Below, one piece after another: positions 37,815 to 47,333 of a DNA stretch of 64,000 nucleotides. Every line of letters begins with the position of its first letter. Position 1 is the first letter of the stretch. Source of the DNA: Runella zeae DSM 19591 (GTDB taxonomy: Bacteria; Bacteroidota; Bacteroidia; Cytophagales; Spirosomataceae). The position numbers were made by a program, and so were the translations under genes. The stretch covers positions 62,001 through 126,000 of the forward strand of contig NZ_AUIF01000011.1 in assembly GCF_000423565.1 (NCBI RefSeq), written 5' to 3'. Below the pieces are notes generated by a model. The model did not search any database. It had not been told where the DNA came from and saw nothing but the letters and a program-made list of their open reading frames with translations.

Positions 37815-37816
37815 GT

Positions 37817-40429
37817 ATGAAACCACCTCGCCTCGCCGACCGCTTTTTGCAATTTTTTTGTGCGCCTCACCTGTTGGAGGAAGTGCAGGGAGACTTGCAC
37901 GAAGAGTTTGAGTACCAAGTTGAGCGCGTAGGTGTACGGCGTGCGAGATGGCGCTATTGGCGCGATGTGCTGGGCTTTTTTCAACCACGCTATATCAAAC
38001 GAAAACCTTCTCAATACCCTCAAACCTATTTATTCAGCCCAATTATGATACGCAACTATTTCAAAATCGCACTCAGAAGCCTCCAACGAAACAAAGTATA
38101 TACTTCCATCAATATTTTGGGGTTATCTCTTGGCATGACTTGCGGACTTCTTATTTTTCTTTTGGTCAAATACCACCTGAGTTTTGACAATTTTCATGCG
38201 CATTCCGACCGTATATATCGCATCGTCACTGAGCAGCACCGCGATAATATCTCATACGTAGCGGCAGTACCAAGTCCCCTGGGAAAAGCATTTAGAAATG
38301 ATTATACTTTTGCCGAAAAAGTAGGCCGAATATGTACATTCGACGACATGCCTATCACAATAAAAGGAAAAAAAGGACTCAACAAGTTCAAAGAATCCCA
38401 AGGTGTCGCGTTTACGGAGACCGAATACTTTGATATTTTCAATTTCCCATTGTCGGTAGGTAACTTCCAAAACGCCCTACGTGAGCCTAATACGGGCATT
38501 ATCACCGAGCGAATCGCGCAGAAATACTTTGGCAATACCAATCCTATCAATCAAATTTTTAGGGTAGACAATAAGCTTGACATTCGAGTAACGGGCATCT
38601 TGAAAAACCTTCCCTCTAATTCGGATCAGAAAACTGAAATTTTTATTTCTTACCCCACCCTCAAATCCTACAACGACTGGCTTGGCAGCGACGACGCTTG
38701 GGGAGGCATCCATAGTGCAATGCAATGTTTTGTTCGTCTCCGCCCTCGCGTTTTGCCTTCAGAAGTTGAAAAAGTGTTTCCTGCCTACGTTAAGAAGTTT
38801 AGGCCTACCAGCAAAAACGTACATCACTATAAGCTACAACTTCTTAACGATGTGCATTTTAACGCCCAATACGGAGGCGCTATGAACAAGCAAACTTTAT
38901 GGATATTGTCGTTGATTGGGCTTTTTTTAATCATTACGGCCTGCGTTAATTTTATCAATTTGGCCACGGCCCAAGCCCTCAATCGTTCCAAAGAAGTGGG
39001 AGTAAGGAAAGTGTTGGGGAGCCTTCGCGGACAGTTATTTTGGCAATTTATTGCCCAAACGGGTCTCATTGCAGCCATCGCTGGAGGCATTGCTTTAGGA
39101 TTAGCAGTCCTTGCTTTACCGTATGTGAATCAGTGGTTTGCGACCGAAATATCGCTCAATTTGCTGACCGACTGGCGATTGGTAGCTTTTATCCCTGCGT
39201 TGATATTGATTGTTACTTTTTTTGCTGGCTCGTATCCAGGATTAATTCTTGCGGGTTTTCAGCCCATTGTAGCACTCAAAGGCAAGCTTTCTCAGCAAAA
39301 CATCGGGGGCTTCAATACACGCCGCGCCTTGATTATTGTTCAGTTTTCGATTTCGCAGGTATTAATCATCGGCATGATAGTGATTGCACGCCAGATTTAT
39401 TATGCCCAAAAAGCAGATTTAGGGTTTAACAAAGACGCTATTATGCTAATTCCCATTGCCTCCACGCCTCAGCAAGCCAAGACCGTCAAGGCGCAACTCC
39501 AACACTTGGCTGGCGTAGAAAAGGTGTCATTGTGCTATTCTGCTCCTGCCTCCAACAGCTACTGGCAAACGGCCCCTCGCTACGACAATCACTCAGAAGA
39601 GGAGGCGTTTAGGACATCAGTAAGGGCTGCCGACAACGATTATCTCCCAACATTTGATCTAAAACTAGTAGCAGGCCGAAATCTATATCCCTCAGATACC
39701 GTAAAAGAATTTTTGGTCAACGAAACGTTTGCCAAAAAATTGAACCTAGCGTCGCCTTCAGATTTGCTCGGAAAAAACCTCCGCGTCAATGGAAACATGA
39801 CGGGGCCGATTGTGGGTGTGGTCAAAGATTTCCACGACCATTCGTTTCACGAAGACATCAACGCCGTGTGTATTCCGTCAGCAAGCGATTTTTATAACAA
39901 CTATGCCATTAAAATTAGCACTGCCAACGTACCTACTACTATGGCTGCGATTGAAAAAATATGGACTAAGATGCATCCTGAACAAATCTATGAATATACT
40001 TTTTTGGACGAACACATTGCGTCGTTTTATGAAACTGAGGCACTTATGCTAAAACTCATTCAACTCTTTTCGCTCATTGCAGTATTTATTGGATGTTTGG
40101 GATTGTACGGCCTTATCTCTTTCATGGCAACGCAGAAAACCAAAGAAATTGGGATTCGGAAAGTATTGGGCAGTAATATTGCCCAGATTTTATGGATTTT
40201 TGGAAAAGAGTTTGTCCGTTTGATTATCGTTTCATTCTTAATCGCAGCTCCCATTGCGTGGTGGTTTATGAATCAGTGGTTGCAAGATTTTAAGTTCCAT
40301 ATCACGATTCAGCCTTGGATTTTCGTAGTAACCATTGCCATCACGCTGCTTGTCGCTACCCTGACGGTAATTTACGAAGCGACCAAAGCCGCCTTGGTCA
40401 ATCCCGTGAAATCGTTGAAATCCGAATAA
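37817..40429 (+). CDS. Permease-prefix-domain FtsX/MacB-family permease
   Basis: The 870-residue protein has prefix PPRLADRFLQFFCAPHLLEEVQGDLHEEFEYQVERVGVRRARWRYWRDVLGFF, nearly the same as in the next gene (40530), and a core from about residue 77 (MIRNYFKIALRSLQRNKVYTSINILGLSLGMTCGLLIFLLVKYHLSFDNFH). The core belongs to a different subfamily from its operon partner: central cluster ITACVNFINLATAQALNRSKEVGVRKVLGSLR and C-terminal GCLGLYGLISFMATQKTKEIGIRKVLGSN, with QKTKE in place of QRTKE. Matching prefixes on unlike cores suggest exchange of prefix modules between neighbours. Confidence 0.9.
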   Translation: MKPPRLADRFLQFFCAPHLLEEVQGDLHEEFEYQVERVGVRRARWRYWRDVLGFFQPRYIKRKPSQYPQTYLFSPIMIRNYFKIALRSLQRNKVYTSINILGLSLGMTCGLLIFLLVKYHLSFDNFHAHSDRIYRIVTEQHRDNISYVAAVPSPLGKAFRNDYTFAEKVGRICTFDDMPITIKGKKGLNKFKESQGVAFTETEYFDIFNFPLSVGNFQNALREPNTGIITERIAQKYFGNTNPINQIFRVDNKLDIRVTGILKNLPSNSDQKTEIFISYPTLKSYNDWLGSDDAWGGIHSAMQCFVRLRPRVLPSEVEKVFPAYVKKFRPTSKNVHHYKLQLLNDVHFNAQYGGAMNKQTLWILSLIGLFLIITACVNFINLATAQALNRSKEVGVRKVLGSLRGQLFWQFIAQTGLIAAIAGGIALGLAVLALPYVNQWFATEISLNLLTDWRLVAFIPALILIVTFFAGSYPGLILAGFQPIVALKGKLSQQNIGGFNTRRALIIVQFSISQVLIIGMIVIARQIYYAQKADLGFNKDAIMLIPIASTPQQAKTVKAQLQHLAGVEKVSLCYSAPASNSYWQTAPRYDNHSEEEAFRTSVRAADNDYLPTFDLKLVAGRNLYPSDTVKEFLVNETFAKKLNLASPSDLLGKNLRVNGNMTGPIVGVVKDFHDHSFHEDINAVCIPSASDFYNNYAIKISTANVPTTMAAIEKIWTKMHPEQIYEYTFLDEHIASFYETEALMLKLIQLFSLIAVFIGCLGLYGLISFMATQKTKEIGIRKVLGSNIAQILWIFGKEFVRLIIVSFLIAAPIAWWFMNQWLQDFKFHITIQPWIFVVTIAITLLVATLTVIYEATKAALVNPVKSLKSE

Positions 40430-40443
40430 TACCACGTTCACGC

Positions 40444-40507
40444 GTAGAGACGTTGCATGCAACGTCTCTACCGCATACAACGTCTCCACCGCATGCAACG
40501 TCTCTAC
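40444..40507. repeat. Palindromic repeat cluster
   Basis: A perfect 28-bp palindrome (40444-40471) is followed by two right-arm copies (CATACAACGTCTCCACCG and GCATGCAACGTCTCTAC). It fills the spacer between two permease genes of one operon, 22 bp before the next start codon. Confidence 0.85.
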
Positions 40508-40529
40508 AGTACAACAAAATAATCACCCT

Positions 40530-43208
40530 ATGCACTCCAAACCACCCCGCCTCGCCGACCGCTTTTTGCAGTTTTTCTGTGCGCCCCATCTACTGGAAGA
40601 AGTACAGGGAGATCTGCACGAAGAGTTTGAGTACCAAGTCGTGCGCGTGGGAGTGCACCGCGCTCGCTGGCGATATTGGCGCGATGTCTTGGGATTTTTC
40701 CAAGCCCGCTATATCAAACGCAAACCAACGGTCCGTCGTTATGGCACCTATCCAACAACCTACTTATACAACCCGACCATGTTACAGAACTATTTCAAAA
40801 TCGCCTTTCGTAACCAGTTGAAACACAAAGGTTACTCCTTCATCAATATCTTCGGATTGGCTACGGGAATGGCCGTGGCTATGCTCATTGGTTTATGGGT
40901 TTGGGACGAGTTAAGTTTCAACACGTATCATAAAAATTATCCCCGAATTGCGCAGGTAGTACAAAATCAGGTAATGAACGGAGAAATAAAAACGAGTAAA
41001 TCTGTGCCTTATCCTTTCATTAATGAACTGAAAACCAATTACGGCGAAAGTTTTAAAAACATCATTGCGTCGACATATAAAGATGAATTCATCTTGACGG
41101 CCGGTGAAACGAAACTTTCTGGCAATGGACAATTCATGGAAACCCAAGCTCCAGAATTATTCACTTTTGAAATGCAGAAAGGCACTTGGGAAGGTCTGAC
41201 CGACCCACAATCCATTTTACTTTCGACTTCCATAGCCAAGGCATTATTCGGCGATACCGATCCCATGAATAAGCCGCTCAAAATCAACACTGATCTGAAC
41301 GTAAAAGTAACGGGTATTTACGAGGATTTTCCACAGAACTCTGTGTTTTACGGAGTACAATTCGTGGCTTCCTGGGATTATTTTGTGGCTACCAATCCAT
41401 TCATGAAAGAAAAGAAGTGGGACAATCACGCGCTTATCATGTACGTGGAAATCAAACCTGAAGCGACCTTTGAAAAGGTGACAGCTGCGATTAAAGATTC
41501 AGAGTTTAATGTCATCAAGCAGTTGGATGACATGAAAGAGGAAGCAGCCACTCACCCGCAAATGTGGCTTCATCCGATGAAGGATTGGCATTTATACGCC
41601 AGTTTTAAAAACGGTTTGGTCGATAACGGCCCCGTTCAATATGTTTGGCTGGTGGGCATGATCGGCTTTTTCGTGTTGCTATTGGCCTGTATCAATTTCA
41701 TGAATTTGAGTACAGCTCGCAGTGAAAAACGCGCCAAAGAAGTAGGCATTCGCAAAGCAATCGGCTCGTTGAGGGCGCAATTGGTTGGACAGTTTTTCGG
41801 CGAATCGTTTCTGGTCGTTATTATCGCTTTTGTGGTTGCCCAAGCAATGGTGCTGTTGGCATTGCCCGGCTTCAATGAACTGGCCGACAAGCAAATGGCA
41901 CTGCCGTTGACCAATCTATATTTTTGGCTGTTCAGTTTAGGCTTTATTCTTCTGACCGGGCTGCTGGCCGGCAGCTACCCAGCATTTTATTTGACTTCTT
42001 TTCAACCTGTCAAAGTATTGAAAGGGGCGGCCGGTCAATGGGGACGAATCGCTTCTTTGCCCCGTAAAGTATTGGTAGTTTTACAATTTACCGTTTCCGT
42101 TACGCTGGTTATTTGCACCGTTGTTATCTATCAACAGGTAAAATTTGCCAAAAACCGCCCTATCGGTTATTCTCGTGATCGGTTATTGATGGTTCAAATG
42201 AAATCGAACGATTTTTACGGAAAAACGGAGGTGTTGCGCAGTGAATTGAAAAAAACAGGGGTCGTGCTGGAGATGGCCGAATCGCAAAGCCCGATCACCG
42301 GCGTATGGAGCGCCAATACCGGTTTCAGTCGGAAAGGCTTAGCGTTAGAAAATGAAAATTTTGCCACGCTTTCCATCTCTCCCGAATATGCCCAAACGGT
42401 AGGTTGGGAGTTTGTAGCGGGTCGGAACTTTTCCAAAGCTTTTGCTTCCGACTCAGTGGGTTTTATTATCAATGAGACCGCCGCTCGGTTGATGGGTTTT
42501 CCTAAGAATACACCCAGTGCTGCTCTCGGAGAGACCGTCCATTGGAAAAGCAAATTTATGACCAATGACGTAGAAAAACCGTTCCAAATCATAGGCGTTG
42601 TAAAAGACATGGTCATGGAGTCGCCGTTTGAACAAGTGAAGCCTACGGTCTTTCTGATAGCCGGCGGCGCTAACTGGCTGAATATCAAGATCAATCCAGC
42701 AGTCAGTGCGGCGACGGCGCTTCCTAAAATCGAAGCGGTCTTTAAAAAACTCATTCCTGCCGCACCATTTGATTACAAATTTGTCGATGACGAGTACAAC
42801 GCCAAGTTCAGCGCCGAAGAACGGGTCGGAAAACTGTCAAGGTTGTTTGCGGTGCTGGCGATTTTCATTTCGTGTCTGGGCTTGTTCGGATTGGCATTGT
42901 TTGTGGCAGAACAACGCACCAAAGAAATCGGCATTCGCAAAGTGTTGGGCGCGTCTGTGGCCGGTTTATGGCAAATGCTCTCCAAAGATTTTGTGGTATT
43001 GGTTATCATTTCCTGTTTTATCGCCATGCCGATTGCTCACTATTTTATGAACGAATGGCTCCAAAAATATACCTACCGAACCGAGATTTCGTGGTGGACT
43101 TTTGTGGTTACGGCCATCTTGGCCGTCTGTATCACACTCCTAACCGTTAGTTTTCAAGCCATTAAAGCGGCGTTAATGAATCCAGTGAAAAGTTTAAAAA
43201 GTGAATAA
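40530..43208 (+). CDS. Permease-prefix-domain FtsX/MacB-family permease
   Basis: The 892-residue protein has the PPRLADRFLQFFCAPHLLEEVQGDLHEEF prefix and a core from about residue 84 (MLQNYFKIAFRNQLKHKGYSFINIFGLATGMAVAMLIGLWVWDELSFN) of the SEKRAKE subfamily (LLLACINFMNLSTARSEKRAKEVGIRKAIGSLR; SCLGLFGLALFVAEQRTKEIGIRKVLGAS). It has a slightly longer second periplasmic domain, with an insertion around PKNTPSAALGETVHWKSKFMTND. The periplasmic middle has noticeably higher G+C than the sister genes. It ends just before a bidirectional terminator. Confidence 0.9.
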   Translation: MHSKPPRLADRFLQFFCAPHLLEEVQGDLHEEFEYQVVRVGVHRARWRYWRDVLGFFQARYIKRKPTVRRYGTYPTTYLYNPTMLQNYFKIAFRNQLKHKGYSFINIFGLATGMAVAMLIGLWVWDELSFNTYHKNYPRIAQVVQNQVMNGEIKTSKSVPYPFINELKTNYGESFKNIIASTYKDEFILTAGETKLSGNGQFMETQAPELFTFEMQKGTWEGLTDPQSILLSTSIAKALFGDTDPMNKPLKINTDLNVKVTGIYEDFPQNSVFYGVQFVASWDYFVATNPFMKEKKWDNHALIMYVEIKPEATFEKVTAAIKDSEFNVIKQLDDMKEEAATHPQMWLHPMKDWHLYASFKNGLVDNGPVQYVWLVGMIGFFVLLLACINFMNLSTARSEKRAKEVGIRKAIGSLRAQLVGQFFGESFLVVIIAFVVAQAMVLLALPGFNELADKQMALPLTNLYFWLFSLGFILLTGLLAGSYPAFYLTSFQPVKVLKGAAGQWGRIASLPRKVLVVLQFTVSVTLVICTVVIYQQVKFAKNRPIGYSRDRLLMVQMKSNDFYGKTEVLRSELKKTGVVLEMAESQSPITGVWSANTGFSRKGLALENENFATLSISPEYAQTVGWEFVAGRNFSKAFASDSVGFIINETAARLMGFPKNTPSAALGETVHWKSKFMTNDVEKPFQIIGVVKDMVMESPFEQVKPTVFLIAGGANWLNIKINPAVSAATALPKIEAVFKKLIPAAPFDYKFVDDEYNAKFSAEERVGKLSRLFAVLAIFISCLGLFGLALFVAEQRTKEIGIRKVLGASVAGLWQMLSKDFVVLVIISCFIAMPIAHYFMNEWLQKYTYRTEISWWTFVVTAILAVCITLLTVSFQAIKAALMNPVKSLKSE

Positions 43209-43251
43209 AAAAAGCGGGAGAATGAGCACGTGCTCATTCTCCCGCTTTTTT
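43207..43251. terminator. Bidirectional intrinsic terminator
   Basis: A perfect 32-bp palindrome at 43214-43245 (left arm GCGGGAGAATGAGCAC) is flanked by an A run on the left and a T run on the right. It lies between the converging 40530 permease and the 43263 gene and would stop transcription from both sides. Confidence 0.92.
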
Positions 43252-43262
43252 ACAAATCTCAA

Positions 43263-44108
43263 CTACTGGGCCTTACGGCTATAGATTTCTCTAAAATTCT
43301 TTACACTCTCTGCAATTTCGGGACCATTGTTTTCCCAGTGATATTCATATTCGACCGAGATGGGACCTTTAAATTTCTGACGTTTCATTTCTGCAATCAC
43401 TTGATCTACTTTACAGTCGCCTGTTCCCCAAATCACATCGTGATATCTACCATCAGGAGTGTCTTTCTTTACATCTTTAAAGTGCATCCCTCTGACATGC
43501 CCTTCTAGTTGTTTGAGACAGGCAACAGGGTCAAGACCCGAACGAACCCAGTGACCAATATCAGCGCAAGAAGCCATGTATTTGCTACCACCAATCGCTG
43601 CCAAGACGGTATCAGGGTGCCAATAACGTGAAGGTTTGGGGTGATTGTGAAGCGCCACCGTAATTTTATATTGTTCGGCTAATTTACGTACCAATGGCAC
43701 CTGAGCCGCCGAAGGCTCTGAATTGATATTGATAACACCCATGTCTTTGGCAAACTCAAAAAGAGCAGTCCAGTCTTCGTCGCTTTTGGGAGTTACTACG
43801 CCATAAGCTACAATGGTGAGCCCTTTGTCTTTTACCAATTTTTTGACTGCTTGGCGCGTAGCTGCATCCATTTTAAAATCCATTTTTCCTTCCAAACCGC
43901 CGCCGATGGTCTGCCCCGGAAAAGCTTCTACGTATTTTAGGCCACAACTGTCGATTTTGTGAAGTGCCTCAGCAAAGGTAAATAAGCGAAAAGAATAAGC
44001 CTGAGAGCCTAGTTTCCACCCCGCCTTGTCTTCGGGTGTTTTTTGCGCATACGACGATACCACCGCAAGCACCAAGCATGATAAAAGATATTTTGTAAAG
44101 GATTTCAT
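43263..44108 (-). CDS. Secreted sugar phosphate isomerase/epimerase-like TIM-barrel protein
   Basis: The 281-residue protein starts with a signal peptide (MKSFTKYLLSCLVLAVVSSYAQ) and continues as an AP-endonuclease-2/xylose-isomerase-like TIM barrel. Likely metal ligands and catalytic residues are visible in order: KYVEAFPG (Glu), INSEPS, VALHNHPKP (His), SCADIGHWVRSG (Asp and His), VRGMHFKDV (His) and PISVEYEYHW (Glu). Such exported family members are common in Bacteroidota and are usually linked to carbohydrate breakdown; the substrate is unknown. It is a single gene transcribed against the permease operon. Confidence 0.85.
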   Translation of the reverse strand: MKSFTKYLLSCLVLAVVSSYAQKTPEDKAGWKLGSQAYSFRLFTFAEALHKIDSCGLKYVEAFPGQTIGGGLEGKMDFKMDAATRQAVKKLVKDKGLTIVAYGVVTPKSDEDWTALFEFAKDMGVININSEPSAAQVPLVRKLAEQYKITVALHNHPKPSRYWHPDTVLAAIGGSKYMASCADIGHWVRSGLDPVACLKQLEGHVRGMHFKDVKKDTPDGRYHDVIWGTGDCKVDQVIAEMKRQKFKGPISVEYEYHWENNGPEIAESVKNFREIYSRKAQ

Positions 44109-44249
44109 AATAACCAGTGATTTTGTTTTTTACTCAAAAGGAAACTGAATTCTAACTTTACCTATCCTCGCAACAAGTAAAGAAGAAGAGACCTTACTTT
44201 ACACTGTCTTAAAAATTTCTATCACTTCGCCTCCTGATCTATTTTCCTC

Positions 44250-44286
44250 TGTCCACTTTGGTACGATTACTGTCCAAAAGCGGACA
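44250..44286. promoter_or_regulatory. Tandem palindromic operator/enhancer pair
   Basis: TGTCCACTTTGGTACG (44250-44265) and TGTCCAAAAGCGGACA (44271-44286) are 21 bp apart centre to centre, in the divergent region between the 43263 gene and padR. Confidence 0.6.
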
Positions 44287-44339
44287 ATCGTTGCGATTGA
44301 AAAAGCCCAAAAAAGCCCTCAAAAGAAGCTTTTTGTTTT

Positions 44340-44355
44340 TGGCATGGTATTTTAT
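44340..44355 (+). promoter_or_regulatory. Putative -24/-12 (sigma-54-like) promoter
   Basis: TGGCATGGTATTTTAT lies 53 bp after the palindromes and 30 bp before the padR start. Confidence 0.5.
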
Positions 44356-44385
44356 CGACATTATCGGAGGAAATAAATTAATCCA

Positions 44386-44724
44386 ATGAAACGAACCTTT
44401 TTGGGAGAATTTGAAGAAATCGTTTTACTGACGGTGGCCATTTTGGGCGAAGAAGCCTACGGCGTGTCTATCACGCAAGAACTGGAACAAAAAACGGGGC
44501 GCTCAGTGGGGTTTAGCACGGTGCATACCACCCTTCAACGGCTGGAAGAGAAAGGTTTTTTAACCTCTCAAATGGGCGGCGCAACGGCCGAGCGAGGTGG
44601 ACGCCGCAAACGTTTTTTTACAGTTACCGCTACGGGTAGAAAAGCGTTGGTGGAAGTAAAGCAAGTACGCGAAGAGCTATGGGGAGCATTACCGCCTCAA
44701 ACCTTGCAGTTAATGGGTGGGTAA
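44386..44724 (+). CDS. PadR-family transcriptional regulator
   Basis: The 112-residue protein begins MKRTFLGEFEEIVLLTVAILGEEAYGVSITQELEQKTGRSV, with recognition helix STVHTTLQRLEEKGFLTSQMGG and wing ATAERGGRRKRFFTVT. The first permease ATG follows one base after its stop codon (TAACATG). It heads the last permease operon, which has three permease genes, the third of them broken. Confidence 0.9.
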   Translation: MKRTFLGEFEEIVLLTVAILGEEAYGVSITQELEQKTGRSVGFSTVHTTLQRLEEKGFLTSQMGGATAERGGRRKRFFTVTATGRKALVEVKQVREELWGALPPQTLQLMGG

Positions 44725-44725
44725 C

Positions 44726-47317
44726 ATGAAACAACATCCTCCCCGCTGGGCCACTATCTTGCTACGTTGGTGGGCCGACCCCAATACTTCGGAAGAGGTA
44801 GAGGGTGATTTGTTGGAATTATATACCTATTGGGTGCGAACTGTTGGCCAGCGCAAAGCCAATTGGAAATATACCTTGAATACCCTGAAACTGTTACGCC
44901 CTTTTGCCAAAGACAAACGGGCGCATTATCCCAAAACCTATTTATACAGTCCGACTATGTTACAAAATTATTTTAAAGTCGCTTTCCGAAACGTACTGAA
45001 ATATAGGCTATTTTCTTTTATCAACATTATAGGATTGAGCTTGGCGCTTCCATCGGCACTTATGGCATTGATTCAGATTGTCGCCTATTATGAATACGAT
45101 AATTTTCATCGGGAGAGCGACCAAATCACCCGAATCATCACTGACGAAAAACAGGCCGACGGAGAAACAACACATTGGGCCTCTAGTCCTACGTTATTGG
45201 GTAACTATGTTAAAGAAAAATGGACAGGCGTCGAACGCACAACCACCCTTATCCGTGATTCGAAGTGGGTACTGAGCAGTGGTATTAAAACCAAAAATAT
45301 ACGTGCGGCTTATACCGATGTCTCCTTTTTTCAACTCTTTAATTTCCCCTTAGCCAAGGGCAGTTACCCGACGGAAGCCAATACGATGGTACTAACCCAT
45401 GAAACCGCTGAGTGGTTTTTCAAAGACACCAACCCCATTGGCCGTATTTTGGAACATCCTACCTATGGTAATTTCAAAATAGTAGGAGTCTTACAGCCGT
45501 ATAATCAGCAAAAAACGCAGTTTAGAGCCGATGTCCTGATATCCTTAGCAGGACGGGCAAATGCCCTAGCCAAAACAAACGAGTGGGCCAATTTGGAGGC
45601 TCATACGTTTGTGAAGTTATCGAAAGGAAAAACCCTCGCGGCATTCAACAGACAATTAGCCACTACTTCGTCCGAAATCAATAAATTGCTCGACCCGACA
45701 GTGGGCAAACAATTGTCGTTCAAAGCGCAGCCACTGTCCGAAATTTCTCCTGCCGATGAGGAGCTAAAAAATGACCCCTACGTCCAAGACATCAGAAGCA
45801 TTTATATCAATTTTGGGTTTCAGCTAATTATTCTTGTTCTCGCGGCCTTGAACTACATCAACCTCACTTTGGCTCGTTCGATGAACCGAAGCCGCGAGGT
45901 AGGGGTAAGAAAAGTGGCAGGAGCCACTAAGTCCCAAATCATTTTTCAGTTTTTGACCGAATCGGTCGTAATTTCGTACGTAGCACTTGGCATTGGTTTA
46001 TTTCTATTATGGCTTATCAAACAGACGATTCATGTGTCTTGGCTTACCTGGGAAATTGACCACTGGGAGTACCTTATCTTGCTCTTTGTGGGGTTCAATT
46101 TCATACTGGGAATAGCCGCAGGCATCTCTCCAAGCCTCGTACTGTCGTCGTATCAGCCTGTCAAAGTCCTGAAAGGAGCGGTCTCACCCGCTAGTTTTGG
46201 CAAAATAGGTTTCCGTAAGTCGATGATTATCACACAGTTTACGATTGCTCTGGTATATATCTTTTTCATCGGGCACATGTATCATCAAATAGAATACATG
46301 GCCAATGACAATACCAATTACCAACGAGAAGATATTTTAAGTATCCATTTGACAGGAAACCCCAATAAGCGTTTTGCGGCAGAAGTGGGTGCAATCAAGG
46401 AGGTGCAAAAGATTGGATACACCTCGCTTAATTTTGGCAATACCCCTCCCTATATTGGCATTAAATCGACTAAAAATGAGCCTTCAACACCCGCATTTTT
46501 CTACGCTGCTGACCACCATTTTATCGAAAACATGGGGCTTAAAATGATTGCGGGCAAGAACCTCCCCGAAAGTCAATCAGAGGTCGCATTACCCCTGCTT
46601 GTAGTAAATCAGAAGGCCGTCGAACAGCTACGTTTGGGCACAGACCAAGAGGCGATCGGGAAACTCGTCGTTTTGAATGATACCCTCTCAGCGACGATAG
46701 TGGGGGTAGCAGCCAATTTTTGCCACTATGACTACGAGCACAAAATCGAACCACTCGTTTTTCAATATCAGCCTTCCTCGTTCAAGTTGATGTGCCTAAA
46801 AACAACCCCTACCGGCGACCGAGCCGCCCTCGAAGCTACCTTGGCAGCACTTTGGAAAAAACACAACCCGTACGTAGAAATGAATGCATCATGGCTAGAT
46901 AGCGACATGTACGAGCGGTATTACCCTTACGAAGACATGCAGTTTGCGGGGATGCAAAGCATTGTCATTTTTGTGGTTGCCATTCTGGGGCTTATTGGTA
47001 TTCTTACCTACAGCTTAGAAAAACGAACCAAAGAAATTGGGATTCGGAAAGTACTGGGTGCTACGACAGAGGAGGTTCTGAGGGTGTTGATAACCGACTT
47101 TATTAAGCTCCTCACCATTGCAGCGGTCATTGCTATACCATTGGGAGTAGCTGTGGGCTTGTACATGAATAGCTATCTTGTTTTCCACAACGGGGTAAGT
47201 CATTTGACAATGGCCTTTCTTCTGTTGTTTGTTTTAGGGATTTCGTTAGCAATCATAGGGTACTTTTCATGGAAGGCCGTGCAGGCTAATCCTGCGAAAA
47301 CCCTTAAAGTCGAGTAA
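44726..47317 (+). CDS. Permease-prefix-domain FtsX/MacB-family permease (divergent core)
   Basis: The ATG at 44726 gives 863 residues; a GTG three codons earlier overlaps padR and is less likely. The prefix is of a second type (HPPRWATILLRWWADPNTSEEVEGDLLELYTYWVRTVGQRKANWKYTLNTLKLLRPF), shared with 1185, 47334 and 50073. The core from about residue 78 is the most divergent in the window: the first helix reads INIIGLSLALPSALMALIQIVAYYEYDNF, the central cluster LAALNYINLTLARSMNRSREVGVRKVAGATK, and the C-terminal one ILGLIGILTYSLEKRTKEIGIRKVLGATTEEV. Its end (AKTLKVE) also differs from the usual PVKSLKSE. The second periplasmic domain is short. Confidence 0.9.
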   Translation: MKQHPPRWATILLRWWADPNTSEEVEGDLLELYTYWVRTVGQRKANWKYTLNTLKLLRPFAKDKRAHYPKTYLYSPTMLQNYFKVAFRNVLKYRLFSFINIIGLSLALPSALMALIQIVAYYEYDNFHRESDQITRIITDEKQADGETTHWASSPTLLGNYVKEKWTGVERTTTLIRDSKWVLSSGIKTKNIRAAYTDVSFFQLFNFPLAKGSYPTEANTMVLTHETAEWFFKDTNPIGRILEHPTYGNFKIVGVLQPYNQQKTQFRADVLISLAGRANALAKTNEWANLEAHTFVKLSKGKTLAAFNRQLATTSSEINKLLDPTVGKQLSFKAQPLSEISPADEELKNDPYVQDIRSIYINFGFQLIILVLAALNYINLTLARSMNRSREVGVRKVAGATKSQIIFQFLTESVVISYVALGIGLFLLWLIKQTIHVSWLTWEIDHWEYLILLFVGFNFILGIAAGISPSLVLSSYQPVKVLKGAVSPASFGKIGFRKSMIITQFTIALVYIFFIGHMYHQIEYMANDNTNYQREDILSIHLTGNPNKRFAAEVGAIKEVQKIGYTSLNFGNTPPYIGIKSTKNEPSTPAFFYAADHHFIENMGLKMIAGKNLPESQSEVALPLLVVNQKAVEQLRLGTDQEAIGKLVVLNDTLSATIVGVAANFCHYDYEHKIEPLVFQYQPSSFKLMCLKTTPTGDRAALEATLAALWKKHNPYVEMNASWLDSDMYERYYPYEDMQFAGMQSIVIFVVAILGLIGILTYSLEKRTKEIGIRKVLGATTEEVLRVLITDFIKLLTIAAVIAIPLGVAVGLYMNSYLVFHNGVSHLTMAFLLLFVLGISLAIIGYFSWKAVQANPAKTLKVE

Positions 47318-47333
47318 TCCAAAAGCCTCTGCA

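Noticed and set aside
43207-43251. Member of the palindromic repeat family
   Set aside because: Its sequence is unrelated to GTAGAGACGTTGCA and the flanking A and T runs make it a normal two-way terminator.
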